A stretch of 64,000 nucleotides of DNA, from contig CAVPGR010000002.1 in assembly GCA_963704035.1 (NCBI GenBank), forward strand, positions 62,001-126,000. The letters are read 5' to 3'. Every line of letters starts with the position of its first letter. Within the stretch, counting starts at the first letter, position 1. The notes beneath the pieces were generated by a model. It worked only from the letters and a program-made list of their open reading frames with translations, made no database searches and had not been told where the DNA came from. Both the position numbers and the translations under genes were made by a program. The DNA comes from JAOSJL01 sp963704035. GTDB lineage: Bacteria; Actinomycetota; Acidimicrobiia; IMCC26256; JAOSJL01. This document shows, one piece after another, positions 33,622 through 42,742 of this stretch.

Positions 33622-34499
33622 TGGCGACACCCGACGGTCGCGTCGACAGCGAGGGCGGGAGGGAGAACGCCGATACCGACGGAGACCACGTCGACCTGGT
33701 TCGCGAGGAAATCCGCGATCGCTGCATCCGGTTGCTCACCGAAGCGGGCGAACCGACTCAACCGTTCGGCCTGTACGTGTTTCCCGCTTCGTCGGCTGAT
33801 TCCGACCTTGCCCGCTTCGTCGAGAACTCCGTGTTCGCCGAGTGGTTTGGGAACACGCCACAGATGCTCGCGGAGGAGTACAGCCCGTTCGACGAGGCTT
33901 CGATCTTCTTGTGCGTCGTCGATCATGAGCGTCGTCTTCCGGCAGGCGCCATGCGTCTCATCCTGCCGTCATCGGCCGGGTTCAAGACCTTCCAGGACCT
34001 TCACGAGGTTTGGAACGTGGACCTGGAGATGCTCGGACGAGAGCACGGCCTCCACTTCGATCGAGATCACACGATGGATGTCACGACGATCGCAGTGATG
34101 CCCGAATACCGCGGTGCCGCCACAGACGGACTTGTCACGCTGGCGCTGCTTCAGGGGATGAGTGTGCTGTTCCGCATGTCGTCGACGCGGTGGGCCGTCA
34201 GCGTGATGGACCTGGCGGCGCTGGAGCGCGTTCAAGACCTGATCGGCCGTCCGTGCCAACTCTTTCCGGGCGTGGAGCCGCGCGGCTATCTCGATTCCCC
34301 CGCGAGTGTTCCGATCTTCGTGGACATCGAGGAGTACTTCGCTCGACTAGCTGATGCGGATCCGGTCATGCTGGAGATGAGCGAGGGACGTGGTCTCGAG
34401 TCCGTGGTGCACCCGCCTGAGTGGCCTCAGACCGTGCGCCGCGATTCGAGGGCGTCAGCGACGACAGGAAGCGCGCGGAACGACGCCGCGGACCGTTAG
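33621..34499 (+). CDS. Autoinducer-synthase-like GNAT-fold acyltransferase
   Basis: This 292-residue protein reads like a LuxI/N-acyl-amino-acid-synthase relative. VENSVFAEWFG (71-72 VF) stands for the family's VF..; AEEYSPFDEASIFLCVVD (Glu85/86, Asp91) for E.D.yD...yl; PAGAMRLILPSS (Arg112) for vG..RLlPT; and HTMDVTTIAVMPEYRGAATD (Asp153) for the E-SRF region plus a GNAT CoA-binding turn. LuxI enzymes use SAM and an acyl donor; FeeM-type relatives acylate amino acids. Being coupled to a SpeD-like gene, an acylated SAM-derived product is an attractive guess. The acidic N-terminus (1-25) and basic C-terminus look disordered. The end overlaps the convergent GGDEF-EAL gene by 4 bp. Confidence 0.65.
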   Translation: MATPDGRVDSEGGRENADTDGDHVDLVREEIRDRCIRLLTEAGEPTQPFGLYVFPASSADSDLARFVENSVFAEWFGNTPQMLAEEYSPFDEASIFLCVVDHERRLPAGAMRLILPSSAGFKTFQDLHEVWNVDLEMLGREHGLHFDRDHTMDVTTIAVMPEYRGAATDGLVTLALLQGMSVLFRMSSTRWAVSVMDLAALERVQDLIGRPCQLFPGVEPRGYLDSPASVPIFVDIEEYFARLADADPVMLEMSEGRGLESVVHPPEWPQTVRRDSRASATTGSARNDAADR

Positions 34500-36929
34500 A
34501 GCGACGAGCCGGGGTCGGGTCGACTCGGGTCGTACTCGTCGCGAAGACGGCGACATGCTTCGGGAATGGCTTCGGAGGGCACCGGCCGCGAGTAGTGGTA
34601 GCCCTGTGCCAGACGGCAGCCGAGGGTCTGGAGACGGACCGCCTGAGCGGCGCGTTCGACGCCTTCGGCGATCGTGGTGATGCCCAGCGCACGGGCCATG
34701 GCGACGATCGCCGCAACGAGGCTCGCTTCCGAGCCGTCCTCCTGATCGAGTCCGTCCACGAAGGACCGGTCGATCTTGACGCTGTCGGTGGGGAACTGGC
34801 GCAGGTAGGACAGCGACGAGTAGCCCGTGCCGAAGTCGTCGATGGCGATCTGCACGCCGAGCTGGCGGAGCGCTCCGAGCAGGTCCACGGCTGCCGACGG
34901 GTTCTCCATGAGGACACTCTCGGTGAGCTCCAGCGAGAGGGCGCGCCCGGGAAGTCCCGTGGCAACGAGGGTCTCGCGCACCCTCTGGACGAGCTGTTCA
35001 TCGCGGAACTGGCGCGCCGAGAGGTTGACCGCCATGTAGAGGTCGGAGCCGTGGGGAAGCTCCTGGCGCCACTCACGCGAGCTGCCGGCACGCCTGTTCC
35101 AGCACCCAAGCTCCGATCGGGACGATCAGTCCCGTGTCTTCGGCGACGGGAATGAACGTGATCGGTGAGATCTCCCCCATCGTGGGGTGCGTCCACCGCA
35201 GGAGGGCCTCGAATCCCTGGACTTCGGCGCCGGGCAACGCCACGATCGGTTGGTACTCGAGGCGGAGCTGCGAACGGTCGAGCGCGTGGCGGAGATCGCC
35301 CTCGAGCGCCAGACGCTTCGCGACCCGGTCGCGCATGGAACCGTCGAACACAATGACGGCGTCGCGTCCGGCGTCCTTGGCCTCGTAGACAGCCGTGTCG
35401 GCCTCCCGCAGCAGCGTCTCGGCGTCGACGTTCGGATCACTCCCGTCGGTGACGGCGACGCCGATACTCACCGAACACGAGATCTCCGCGCCTCGAATCC
35501 GGAATGGAATGGAGAAGCACAGCCTCGTGCGGTCGGCGACCTCGTGGGCGACGTTCACTCGACGCCACTGACTCGAGAAGCACGACGAACTCGTCACCGC
35601 CGAGGTGGGCGACGAGATCACCAGGTTGTGCCGTGTCGGAGAGCCGCTGTGCAACGGCACAGAGCATCTCGTCGCCCAGGCCGTGACCGTGGCTGTCGTT
35701 GACGAGCTTGAAGCGGTCAAGGTCGAGGAGGAGGAGGGCAACGCTGCACGGCGTCGGTGCCCTGTCGCCTCCAGGAGCCTTGGTGATCCGTAGCTGGAGC
35801 TGGGCGCGGTTTGGGAGCCCCGTCAAGGCGTCGTGGAAGGCCTGGTGGACGAGTCGACGCTCCGAGCGGGCGTGCGCGTGCAACGCACGGACCACGCGGG
35901 CAATGGCCGTGCGGTCAGCAAGAGGACGATCGATCCCCAGGGCGATCCGGTCCTGGGTCGAGGTGTGTCCCACGTGTCACGGTGACGAGAGCCGGAATGC
36001 CGAGTGCCACGGCGACGAGCGTGAGACGAGCGACGTGGACGTGTCGTGAGTCGGTCGGCGGGTGCAGGTTCGGTGAGCTCACGCATCGATGGGTGGAGCG
36101 CGGCACCGATGAAGCAGACGCGTCGCCAGCTCGTACGGGCAGATCGATCAGGTGCTGCGGGAGGTCGAGCGCGCCGGTCTCGAGCAGCATGTAGATCGTG
36201 TCGCCGACGAGGGTCGCGGCGAAGGCGGCAAGGATGAGCTTCAGGGCAACGGGTCGGGGTTGCCGGGATCGTGAGGAGCGAGTTGAACGACCATCGCCAC
36301 CAGAAATGCCGAGAGGGCCGGGTAGATCGAGACGACGATCCGCACCGTCAGCGGGGCGTCGGTGTCCAGGAGGCCCGGGTTGACGAGGATAGATCCATGC
36401 GAGCGTCAGGACTGCGAGCGCGGCGACGACGGCGTCGAGGAGCGCGTCGATGCGGGCGTCGCGATCAGGCTGCCGTGCGCGTGTGATTCCGACGAGCCCA
36501 GCTCCCAGAGCCAGATAGCCGGGCAACGTGAGGAGTCGGGAATGAGGAAGCGATCGGTAGAGAGGTCACCCAGGGTGTCGAAGGACTGCCGGGCCAGCGC
36601 CTCCGAGGAAGAAGAGCAGTGAACGCCACGACAGCCAGCAGCCCACGGCCATCGCAGCGCCGGCTGGTAGTGCACGGACGCCGTAGATCATGGCCGCGAC
36701 ACGTCCGCCGACGAGCAGCATGAAGGTTGCGTCGTGGACGACCCCGAAGCAGTCCCGACGGCCTGGAGGCAGGACCCAGAGCGACCATGACGCCGAGAAG
36801 CCAGGTGACCCAGCGCGTCTCGCCCGACGTCGTGCGCTCCACCTCGCCTCCCATCCCGTCCCCGGGGCACCGCGTGTCGGTGCCGCTCACCGTGGAAATC
36901 GGCCCGTGGCGGCTGATCCTGAACGTCAC
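34496..36929 (-). pseudogene. GGDEF-EAL cyclic-di-GMP protein with N-terminal membrane domain, broken by many frameshifts
   Basis: The order from the N-terminus (about 36929) is a multi-helix membrane region (VTWLLGVMVALG; YLALGAGLVGITRAR; LILAAFAATLVGDTIYMLLE), then a GGDEF domain (AFHDALTGLPNRAQ; HLGGDEFVVLLE, intact), then an EAL domain (YQPIVALPG; FEALLRWTHP; ELTESVLMEN; DDFGTGYSSLSYLRQ; KIDRSFVDG). All metal- and c-di-GMP-binding motifs look intact, yet the coding frame changes at least six times (for example near 35080, 35560, 35750, 36170, 36260 and 36390). Such preserved motifs suggest sequencing indels or very recent decay. If functional, it would both make and break c-di-GMP. It faces the autoinducer-like gene tail to tail. 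Confidence 0.8.
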
Positions 36930-37007
36930 CGGGACAAATCCGGAACTAGGGCACGAAATGTCACCCAGGGTGGCGTGGGCGCGGTTGATCGTCGACCGAG
37001 CGCGTGG

Positions 37008-37035
37008 GGAGTGGTCGAAGAGGAGTGGTCGAAGC
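37008..37035. repeat. Two 14-bp tandem units in the gap between the PLC-like and GGDEF-EAL genes
   Basis: GGAGTGGTCGAAGA and GGAGTGGTCGAAGC lie head to tail, 24 bp beyond the stop of the PLC-like gene. The core GTGGTCGAAG also appears at 23520-23531, before the acyl-CoA ligase. The rest of the 129-bp gap shows no gene. Confidence 0.6.
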
Positions 37036-37058
37036 GATCTCGAAAGCTGTGACCGGTC

Positions 37059-38315
37059 TCAGCCGGAGGGTTCGGCGATGGTCTCGGGCGTGCAATCGGA
37101 GGGGGCGTTGACGGGGTTGCAACGGGCGGGCGTACCGCCGGGGATGCTCACGGTGTACCCGGTGCCGAACATCGAGTCGGGCACCTCGTAGTCGGTGCTC
37201 ACGAACTGCGCGCCGCTGGCCAGAGCCGCGTCACGACGTGTCGTGTCGTTGTTGCGGGCGTCGGCAGTGGGCGTGTCGGACCGCGTTCGGATCAGGTAGC
37301 CGGCCTCGACCAGCTGCATGATCCGCTCACCCTCCTCGATCGGGTCGTCGAGACGGAGAAACGCCGCGTCGGGTTCTCCGGGCTCGGAGCTCGTGAACAT
37401 GACCCGACCCTCGAGGGAGGCGTGTCCCTCCAGATAGACGTCGCGCTCGTCGCCGGTGTTGACGAGGGCGAACATGAGCTTGCCGCGTGAGTCGTCGAGG
37501 CTCGGCCATCCGTCTTCGAGCACCGCCTCTTCGAGCGTGTCGTGACCCCCGCGGACGTCGTCGGGGGTGATGATCATCTCCTCGGGAATGACCGACGTGA
37601 TCTCGGCGTCGAGATCGTCGAAGAGCTCGGGAGTGAACCGCACGGGCTCGGTGAAGCCGAGATCCGGGATCTCGACGCCGTCGCCCAACCCGGCCGCCGC
37701 CTCCTCGATCGTTTCCTGCTTCCCCTCGATCATCACCATCACCGGGACGTGGTCGGGGTTGGTGCTCGACCATGCCTCGACGGTTTCCAGGCATGCGACG
37801 AGAGTGAGGCAGTTGGTCGCGTAGTCGAAGTCCTGGGTGTGCAGGACCTTGAAGCCCGGTTCATCGAGCTCGGGAATCCCCGACGCCTCGGGGAGATCGA
37901 CCACGGGGTTCGCCGCCTGATCCGCGTAGAGGCCACCCTCCGGATCGGCGAAGACGTCGATCTCGATCTGGCGGACGCCGTGTTCGGTGAACTGTTCGTC
38001 GAGCGGGACGTGTGAGTACTCGATGGATTCGGCCAGCTCCTTGCTCAGCCCCTCGAGAACCGTGAAGATCTCCTCGCGTGGTTGCAGGTGATAGCTGTTG
38101 TGCGACCCGAGCACCTGGATCTGGTTGAGATCGACGGTGGGTTCGTCGGTGGATCCGGAGTCTGAACCACCCGACGAGCATGCAGCGATGAGAAGGGCTC
38201 CGAGAACGAGCCCCGCCATCACGGGACTCCGCCGCCGTCTCTTGCCCCGAGTGGCGGAGCGGGGACCCGGACCGGGAAGGGCGCCGGATACGTGACGGTT
38301 GTGTGAAGTGTGCAT
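37059..38315 (-). CDS. Secreted phosphatidylinositol-specific phospholipase C-like lipoprotein (Ca2+-dependent type)
   Basis: This is a 418-residue PLC-like TIM-barrel protein. The export signal has a long basic n-region (RGKRRRRSPV), a hydrophobic core MAGLVLGALLIAAC and lipidation at Cys46. The catalytic first His is in QVLGSHNSYH (His72), the second in FKVLHTQDFDY. VRQIEIDVFADPEGG and VMVMIEGKQE supply the acidic Ca2+/substrate residues of the Ca2+-dependent PI-PLC group. A shorter start at the ATG within the signal would lose the basic region, so the longer form is chosen. It probably hydrolyses a glycerophospholipid or glycosyl-phosphoinositide outside the cell. Confidence 0.85.
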   Translation of the reverse strand: MHTSHNRHVSGALPGPGPRSATRGKRRRRSPVMAGLVLGALLIAACSSGGSDSGSTDEPTVDLNQIQVLGSHNSYHLQPREEIFTVLEGLSKELAESIEYSHVPLDEQFTEHGVRQIEIDVFADPEGGLYADQAANPVVDLPEASGIPELDEPGFKVLHTQDFDYATNCLTLVACLETVEAWSSTNPDHVPVMVMIEGKQETIEEAAAGLGDGVEIPDLGFTEPVRFTPELFDDLDAEITSVIPEEMIITPDDVRGGHDTLEEAVLEDGWPSLDDSRGKLMFALVNTGDERDVYLEGHASLEGRVMFTSSEPGEPDAAFLRLDDPIEEGERIMQLVEAGYLIRTRSDTPTADARNNDTTRRDAALASGAQFVSTDYEVPDSMFGTGYTVSIPGGTPARCNPVNAPSDCTPETIAEPSG

Positions 38316-38390
38316 GCCCGCAGTCTTCTACATCTGCCGATTTCGTGAGCTGTCGCCGCGGAAGCGGCCCGGAGTGGTCAGACTGGCCGT

Positions 38391-39017
38391 ATGAGCCCTG
38401 TGCTCGTGCTCGTCGTTGCCTACGTCGCCGGGGCGATTCCGTTCTCGAACGTCGCGGCGCGCCTGACCCGGGGTGTCGATCTGCGCGAGGTCGGTTCGGG
38501 GACCGTTTCGGGGACGTCGCTGTTCCGGGTCGCGGGCTTCGTACCCCTGGCTCTGGCGGGTGTCTGCGACGTCGCGAAGGGTGCTGTCGGCCCGCTGCTG
38601 GCAGGAAGTGGGCGTCCGGGGCTGGCGGCACTTGCCGGCGGACTCGCGGTGGTCGGGCACAACTGGTCACCGTTCCTGCGCGGAGCGGGCGGCCGGGGGA
38701 TCTCCACCGCGATGGGGGCGTTGGCGGCCACGGCCTGGCCGGGGTCTTTGATCCTGCTCGTGGGTCTTGCTGTCGGCCGCCTGATCCGACAGACGGCACT
38801 CGTGTCGCTGGTCGCCGAGCTGTCCCTCACGCCGCTGCTCGCGCTGCTCGGGTGGAGCGGAGCCGCGCTCGTGGGTCTCGCCGTGACGATCCCCATGATC
38901 GCGAAGCGGGTGATCGGCAATGCGGCTCCACGGGCCGATCGTCCGAGGACGTACCTGACGCGGCTGCTGTTCGACCGGGACGAACGCGACGAGCCCGACG
39001 GGATCGTCGCGCCGTGA
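38391..39017 (+). CDS. PlsY-like glycerol-3-phosphate acyltransferase
   Basis: This 208-residue membrane protein of the PlsY fold (seven helices) transfers an acyl group from acyl-phosphate to glycerol-3-phosphate. Motif 1 reads VGSGTVSGTSLFRVAG where PlsY has GSGN.GATN, so the usual Asn residues are missing. Motif 2 is GHNWSPFLRGAGGRGISTA (PlsY: GH..P.FL.FkGGKG), with Arg for Lys. It is thus either a divergent PlsY or a paralogue with another acceptor. It is followed by an MFS gene (26-bp gap) and a DegV gene on the same strand. Confidence 0.7.
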   Translation: MSPVLVLVVAYVAGAIPFSNVAARLTRGVDLREVGSGTVSGTSLFRVAGFVPLALAGVCDVAKGAVGPLLAGSGRPGLAALAGGLAVVGHNWSPFLRGAGGRGISTAMGALAATAWPGSLILLVGLAVGRLIRQTALVSLVAELSLTPLLALLGWSGAALVGLAVTIPMIAKRVIGNAAPRADRPRTYLTRLLFDRDERDEPDGIVAP

Positions 39018-39042
39018 GGCGGGGCGCGGCCGGGAGTCGACC

Positions 39043-40347
39043 GTGACGGTCGCTGCGGTCGTCCGCCGCCCCGGCTACCGGGATCTGCTCATCGGCCAGG
39101 GGGTTTCCGCCCTCGGCGACTGGATGGGCACGGTGGCGTTCATGGCGCTCGTACTCCAGATCACCGGATCGCCGGCAGCCGTCGGGGGGATCCTGGCACT
39201 GCGGCTGCTCCCGGCGGCGGTCGGCGGTCCGCTGGCCGCGCGTGCTGCAAATCGGTGGGACCGACGCCGAACGATGCTCGCCATGGACGCCGCCCGCGTG
39301 GCGATGATCGCTCTCGTCCCGCTCGTCCGGGGTCTGTGGTGGATCTATCTCTGGGCGTTTCTGGTCGAGGTGGCGAGTATCGTCTTCCTGCCTGCCCGCG
39401 ATGCGTCGATTCCCGATCTCGTGGAGGAGGAGCAACTACCTGTCGCGAACGGGCTCATCCTCGGTTTCTCCTACGGCAGCATTCCGCTCGGAGCTGCTCT
39501 GTTCGCCCTCGTGGCGGCGCTTCCCGGTGTCGACATCGCCGGTCGCTCTCTGGCGCTGGTCTTCTGGCTCGATGCCGCTACGTTCATCGTGTCGTTCCTC
39601 CTCATCGCCCGGGTGACACAGCTCGGCTCCGCGAGCGGTGAGGCTCCCGTGACCGACGAGCCCACGAACTTCCGGGCGGCGTTTCGCATCCCCCTCGTCA
39701 GGGCGGTGATGCCGGCAGCCGCCGCGGTCGCGCTCGGCCTCGGCGCCCTCTTCTCGCTCGGGATCGTGTTCGTGCGCGAGGTCCTCGGCGCCGGTGACGC
39801 CGAGTTCGGATTGCTCATTGCTCTGTTCGGCGTCGGCGCCGTGGCCGGACTGGCGGTTCTGCAACGCGCACCCGAGGGCGGAGACCTCCTCGTGCGCGCG
39901 CGCAGTGGTGTCCTGGCGATCGGTGTGATCGTGGCGTCCTTCAGTCTGGCTCCGTCGATCGGTTTCGCCTTTCTGGGAGCGGTCGGCTTCGGCGCAGCCG
40001 CGGCGTACACGCTCGCGTCCGGAATGGGGGCCATCCAGTCACGCCTCGAGGGCACCGAGCGCGTCCTCGCGTTCGCGGCTTTCCACGTCGTGATCCGTGT
40101 GGCACTGGCGGTGTCTGCCGTCGGGGCGGGGGCCGTCGGTGACGTCGTCGCCGAGGTTCAGTGCCCGCTCGTCGGGACGTTGGAGCCGTCCCGTCTCGTC
40201 CTTCTCTGTGCGGGACTCCTGGTCATGCTCAGCGCCCTGGCGGTCAGGATCCGCCCCGGCTACGACACCGGAGACCCGACGACCGCCACCGACGATGAGC
40301 GCCGGGAGGATCCTCGAGGCGTCGGAGCCGGGGGAGCGACCGCGTGA
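39043..40347 (+). CDS. Major facilitator superfamily transporter
   Basis: This 434-residue protein has 12 predicted helices, starting YRDLLIGQGVSALGDWMGTV (the ENTS/MFS_3-like opening). The loop 2-3 motif AARAANRWDRRRTMLAMDAA corresponds to MFS motif A, and DASIPDLVEEEQLPVANGLI lies at helix 4-5, as in the MFS_3/macrolide-efflux group. It is an exporter by family; the substrate is unknown. GTG 39043 is the start, and the 3' end overlaps the DegV gene by 4 bp. Confidence 0.87.
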   Translation: MTVAAVVRRPGYRDLLIGQGVSALGDWMGTVAFMALVLQITGSPAAVGGILALRLLPAAVGGPLAARAANRWDRRRTMLAMDAARVAMIALVPLVRGLWWIYLWAFLVEVASIVFLPARDASIPDLVEEEQLPVANGLILGFSYGSIPLGAALFALVAALPGVDIAGRSLALVFWLDAATFIVSFLLIARVTQLGSASGEAPVTDEPTNFRAAFRIPLVRAVMPAAAAVALGLGALFSLGIVFVREVLGAGDAEFGLLIALFGVGAVAGLAVLQRAPEGGDLLVRARSGVLAIGVIVASFSLAPSIGFAFLGAVGFGAAAAYTLASGMGAIQSRLEGTERVLAFAAFHVVIRVALAVSAVGAGAVGDVVAEVQCPLVGTLEPSRLVLLCAGLLVMLSALAVRIRPGYDTGDPTTATDDERREDPRGVGAGGATA

Positions 40348-41204
40348 GCGTCGCCGTCGTCACCGACAGCGCGGCCGCCCTTCCGGATTCGCTCGCGTCG
40401 GCGAACGACATCACCGTCGTTCCGATGTGGCTCACGATCGCCGACCAGGCGGTTCGGGAGGGCGAACGGACCCTCGGAGAGCTGATCGGTGACGAGCGGG
40501 TCACCACCTCGGGCCCCACGCCGGGCGAATTCGAGGAGGCGATTCGGTCGCGCCTCGCCGAGCCCGGGGTGGACGACGTTCTGGTCTGCACGATCGCAGG
40601 GTCGATGAGCTCCACCTACGAGGCGGCGGTGGTGGCCGCGCGCGACGTCGGTGACCGGGTGAGTGTCATCGACACGACAACGGCGGCCGGTGCGGAGGCA
40701 TTGGTGGTGCTCGAGGCAGCCCGTGTCGCAACCGAAGGCCGCTCGCTCGACGTCGTGGAGGCCGCCGCCCGGCGCGTCATCGAGCGGGTCCGACTCATTG
40801 CCACTCTCCCCACGCTCGACCACCTCGTCCGGGGAGGAAGAGTCCCGAGCATCGCCGGCTGGGCCGGTCGCCACCTGGGAATCAATCCGCTGTTCGAGTT
40901 CTCCGGCGGAGGAGTGAAGAGGCTGCGCCCGGCCCTCAGCGCCGAGGCCGCTCACGACCGAATCGTCGCGGCCTGCCTGCGGTCACGCCCCGACAGGGCG
41001 GCGGCCTTGCACGTCGTGGCCTTGCACACGCTGGCCCGCGAGGTCGCCGAGCACCTCCTCGGGGAGGTGGAGGCCGATGTGCAGCCCGCCACCTCGTTCG
41101 TCGAGGAGTTCGGCTCCGTCATGGTCGTGCACACGGGACCCGGGCTCGCCGGGCTCGCCTGGTGGTGGGAGTCGCCCTCCGATCAGGCGCCGTCGGCGAT
41201 CTGA
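40344..41204 (+). CDS. DegV-family fatty-acid-binding protein (FakB-like)
   Basis: This 286-residue two-domain DegV fold opens SVAVVTDSAAALPDSLA and contains TSGPTPGEFEEAI and IAGSMSSTYEAAVVAAR, the fatty-acid carboxylate-binding loops. Later come IATLPTLDHLVRGGRVPSIAG and GINPLFEFSGG, the second signature. FakB proteins present fatty acids to the kinase FakA to give acyl-phosphate, the donor used by PlsY. The PlsY-like gene sits two genes upstream in the same unit, so a shared acyl-phosphate route is plausible. No FakA is in the window. Confidence 0.9.
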   Translation: MSVAVVTDSAAALPDSLASANDITVVPMWLTIADQAVREGERTLGELIGDERVTTSGPTPGEFEEAIRSRLAEPGVDDVLVCTIAGSMSSTYEAAVVAARDVGDRVSVIDTTTAAGAEALVVLEAARVATEGRSLDVVEAAARRVIERVRLIATLPTLDHLVRGGRVPSIAGWAGRHLGINPLFEFSGGGVKRLRPALSAEAAHDRIVAACLRSRPDRAAALHVVALHTLAREVAEHLLGEVEADVQPATSFVEEFGSVMVVHTGPGLAGLAWWWESPSDQAPSAI

Positions 41205-41968
41205 CCGCTCAGGCCGCCCGGACGAAGAGCCGCGGGCACCGGAACGGATTCGACGGTCCAGTTGACGGCGTCGATGACGGCCGGCACAGCGGCCTCGTCG
41301 AAGGCGTGGCCCATGTGTTCGACGATCCTCAGCTGCCGGGGCTCGGATGCCACGTCGAAGAGGTCCTCGGCCGCAGCAGCCGGAATGAAGCGGTCGCGTG
41401 TCCCGTGGATCAATGCGACCGGAGCACCGATCTTGGGAATCAGGTCGATGGGAGGGTCGGGCGAGTTCCACTTCTGAGCGACGCGCACTCGGAGGTAGCG
41501 GGACGCGAGATGACGTCCGAGGCGTGTGCGGGTGATGCCTGCGGTGAGCATCGCCGTGGGTGTGCGGGGGAGTTGCCACCGGGCCGGTGTGCTGACCGAC
41601 ACCACACCGTCGATGTCGGCGTGCGACGCCGCGTAGCGCAGAACGGCGATGCCGCCCATCGACGCCCCCACGAGTACGACGAACTCCGAGCGTGTCCGGG
41701 CTTCGGCCACGGCGGCTCCCACGTCGTGTTCCTCGAGGTCGCCGAGTGTGGATTCACCTTCGGATCCACCGTGGCCGCGGGCGTCGTAGGTGATGACGTC
41801 GTAGCCGGCGTCGTTCAGGCCGACCGCGACAGCCGTCACCGACGGGTCCTCGGCCGTGGAACTGAAGCCGTGGGCGAGAACCACCGCACCGCGGGGAGGC
41901 CCGTCCGTGAGGATCCGGTGCCCCGCGAGCAGGACGTTGTCGGCGGTGGCGAAGGTGGGCCGGTGCAT
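41183..41968 (-). CDS. Alpha/beta-hydrolase (serine aminopeptidase/lysophospholipase-like)
   Basis: This 261-residue cytosolic alpha/beta hydrolase has the oxyanion strand VVLAHGFSS, the nucleophile Ser103 in VLVGASMGGIAV, Asp in ALIHGTRDRFIPA and His in EHMGHAFDE: a complete catalytic triad in order. It resembles COG1073/Hydrolase_4 proteins. It overlaps the DegV gene end by 22 bp tail to tail. Substrate unknown. Confidence 0.87.
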   Translation of the reverse strand: MHRPTFATADNVLLAGHRILTDGPPRGAVVLAHGFSSTAEDPSVTAVAVGLNDAGYDVITYDARGHGGSEGESTLGDLEEHDVGAAVAEARTRSEFVVLVGASMGGIAVLRYAASHADIDGVVSVSTPARWQLPRTPTAMLTAGITRTRLGRHLASRYLRVRVAQKWNSPDPPIDLIPKIGAPVALIHGTRDRFIPAAAAEDLFDVASEPRQLRIVEHMGHAFDEAAVPAVIDAVNWTVESVPVPAALRPGGLSGQIADGA

Positions 41969-42010
41969 CGTCAGGCGCGACGATCAGGCGGGCATGTCAT
42001 GGTGCGCAAC

Positions 42011-42679
42011 CTACGCAGCGGAAGCGGTGACGCTCGCCGCGATCGGGACGGTCCGACGGCGCAGGATGCCGTGGCGGGTCATGGAACGGTGGAAGTACAG
42101 GGCCGAGACTGCGATCGCGCCGCCGGTGAGTGTCATCGACAGGAGAGTCTTCGCCACCACATAGGTGCCGACCGACTGGCTCAGGAGGAGCCAGATGGTG
42201 ATTCCGGCGTTGGCGAACTGGGTGAACGCCCACAGCAGTGAGATCCGCAGGAAGAACCGCCGAACCCGCACGTCCGCGAGAACGTCGGCGGGGATGGGGC
42301 AGAAGTCGGCGGCGAGACGCTGGGCGAGTGGTCGACCGAGGGGTACCGACACGAGAAACGCCGTTGCCACGAGTGCCGTACCGAGGGTCGGTTGGAGAAA
42401 ATAGACGAACGTGCTTCCGGTGGACGCGGCCAGGACAGTACGTGCAGTCAGCGTGAGGGCGCCGAGGACGAGGATCCCCGGGACCCGCCGACCGGTCACA
42501 ACCCGCCGGAAGATGTTGCCGTACGCCCACACGAGACCCGCGGCCACCGCTCCCCAGACGCCGAGGAAGCGCAGCGTCAGAAGGAACACGGCGACGGGGA
42601 CGAGGGTTCCCTCGATGATGTTCGGCAGAGAGTGGCGAGCGAGGGTCCGCAGCTTCGGGATTTCGAAATGGGTGGTCAT
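42011..42679 (-). CDS. VC0807-like integral membrane protein
   Basis: This 222-residue protein has six hydrophobic segments. SLPNIIEGTLVPVAVFLLTL at the N-terminus, FVYFLQPTLGTALVATAFLV and LRISLLWAFTQFANAGITIW are the hallmarks of a small actinobacterial/proteobacterial family annotated as VC0807 family proteins, distantly like intracellular septation protein A. The function is unknown. The start is ATG 42677-42679; GTG 15 bp upstream is possible. It is divergent from the GH15 gene, with a 63-bp shared promoter gap. Confidence 0.7.
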   Translation of the reverse strand: MTTHFEIPKLRTLARHSLPNIIEGTLVPVAVFLLTLRFLGVWGAVAAGLVWAYGNIFRRVVTGRRVPGILVLGALTLTARTVLAASTGSTFVYFLQPTLGTALVATAFLVSVPLGRPLAQRLAADFCPIPADVLADVRVRRFFLRISLLWAFTQFANAGITIWLLLSQSVGTYVVAKTLLSMTLTGGAIAVSALYFHRSMTRHGILRRRTVPIAASVTASAA

Positions 42680-42742
42680 GGTGCGTGCGGTCACCGGACC
42701 GCCCAACGGGAGCTCTGGGGCTGCTTGAATGAACCCGTGGTG

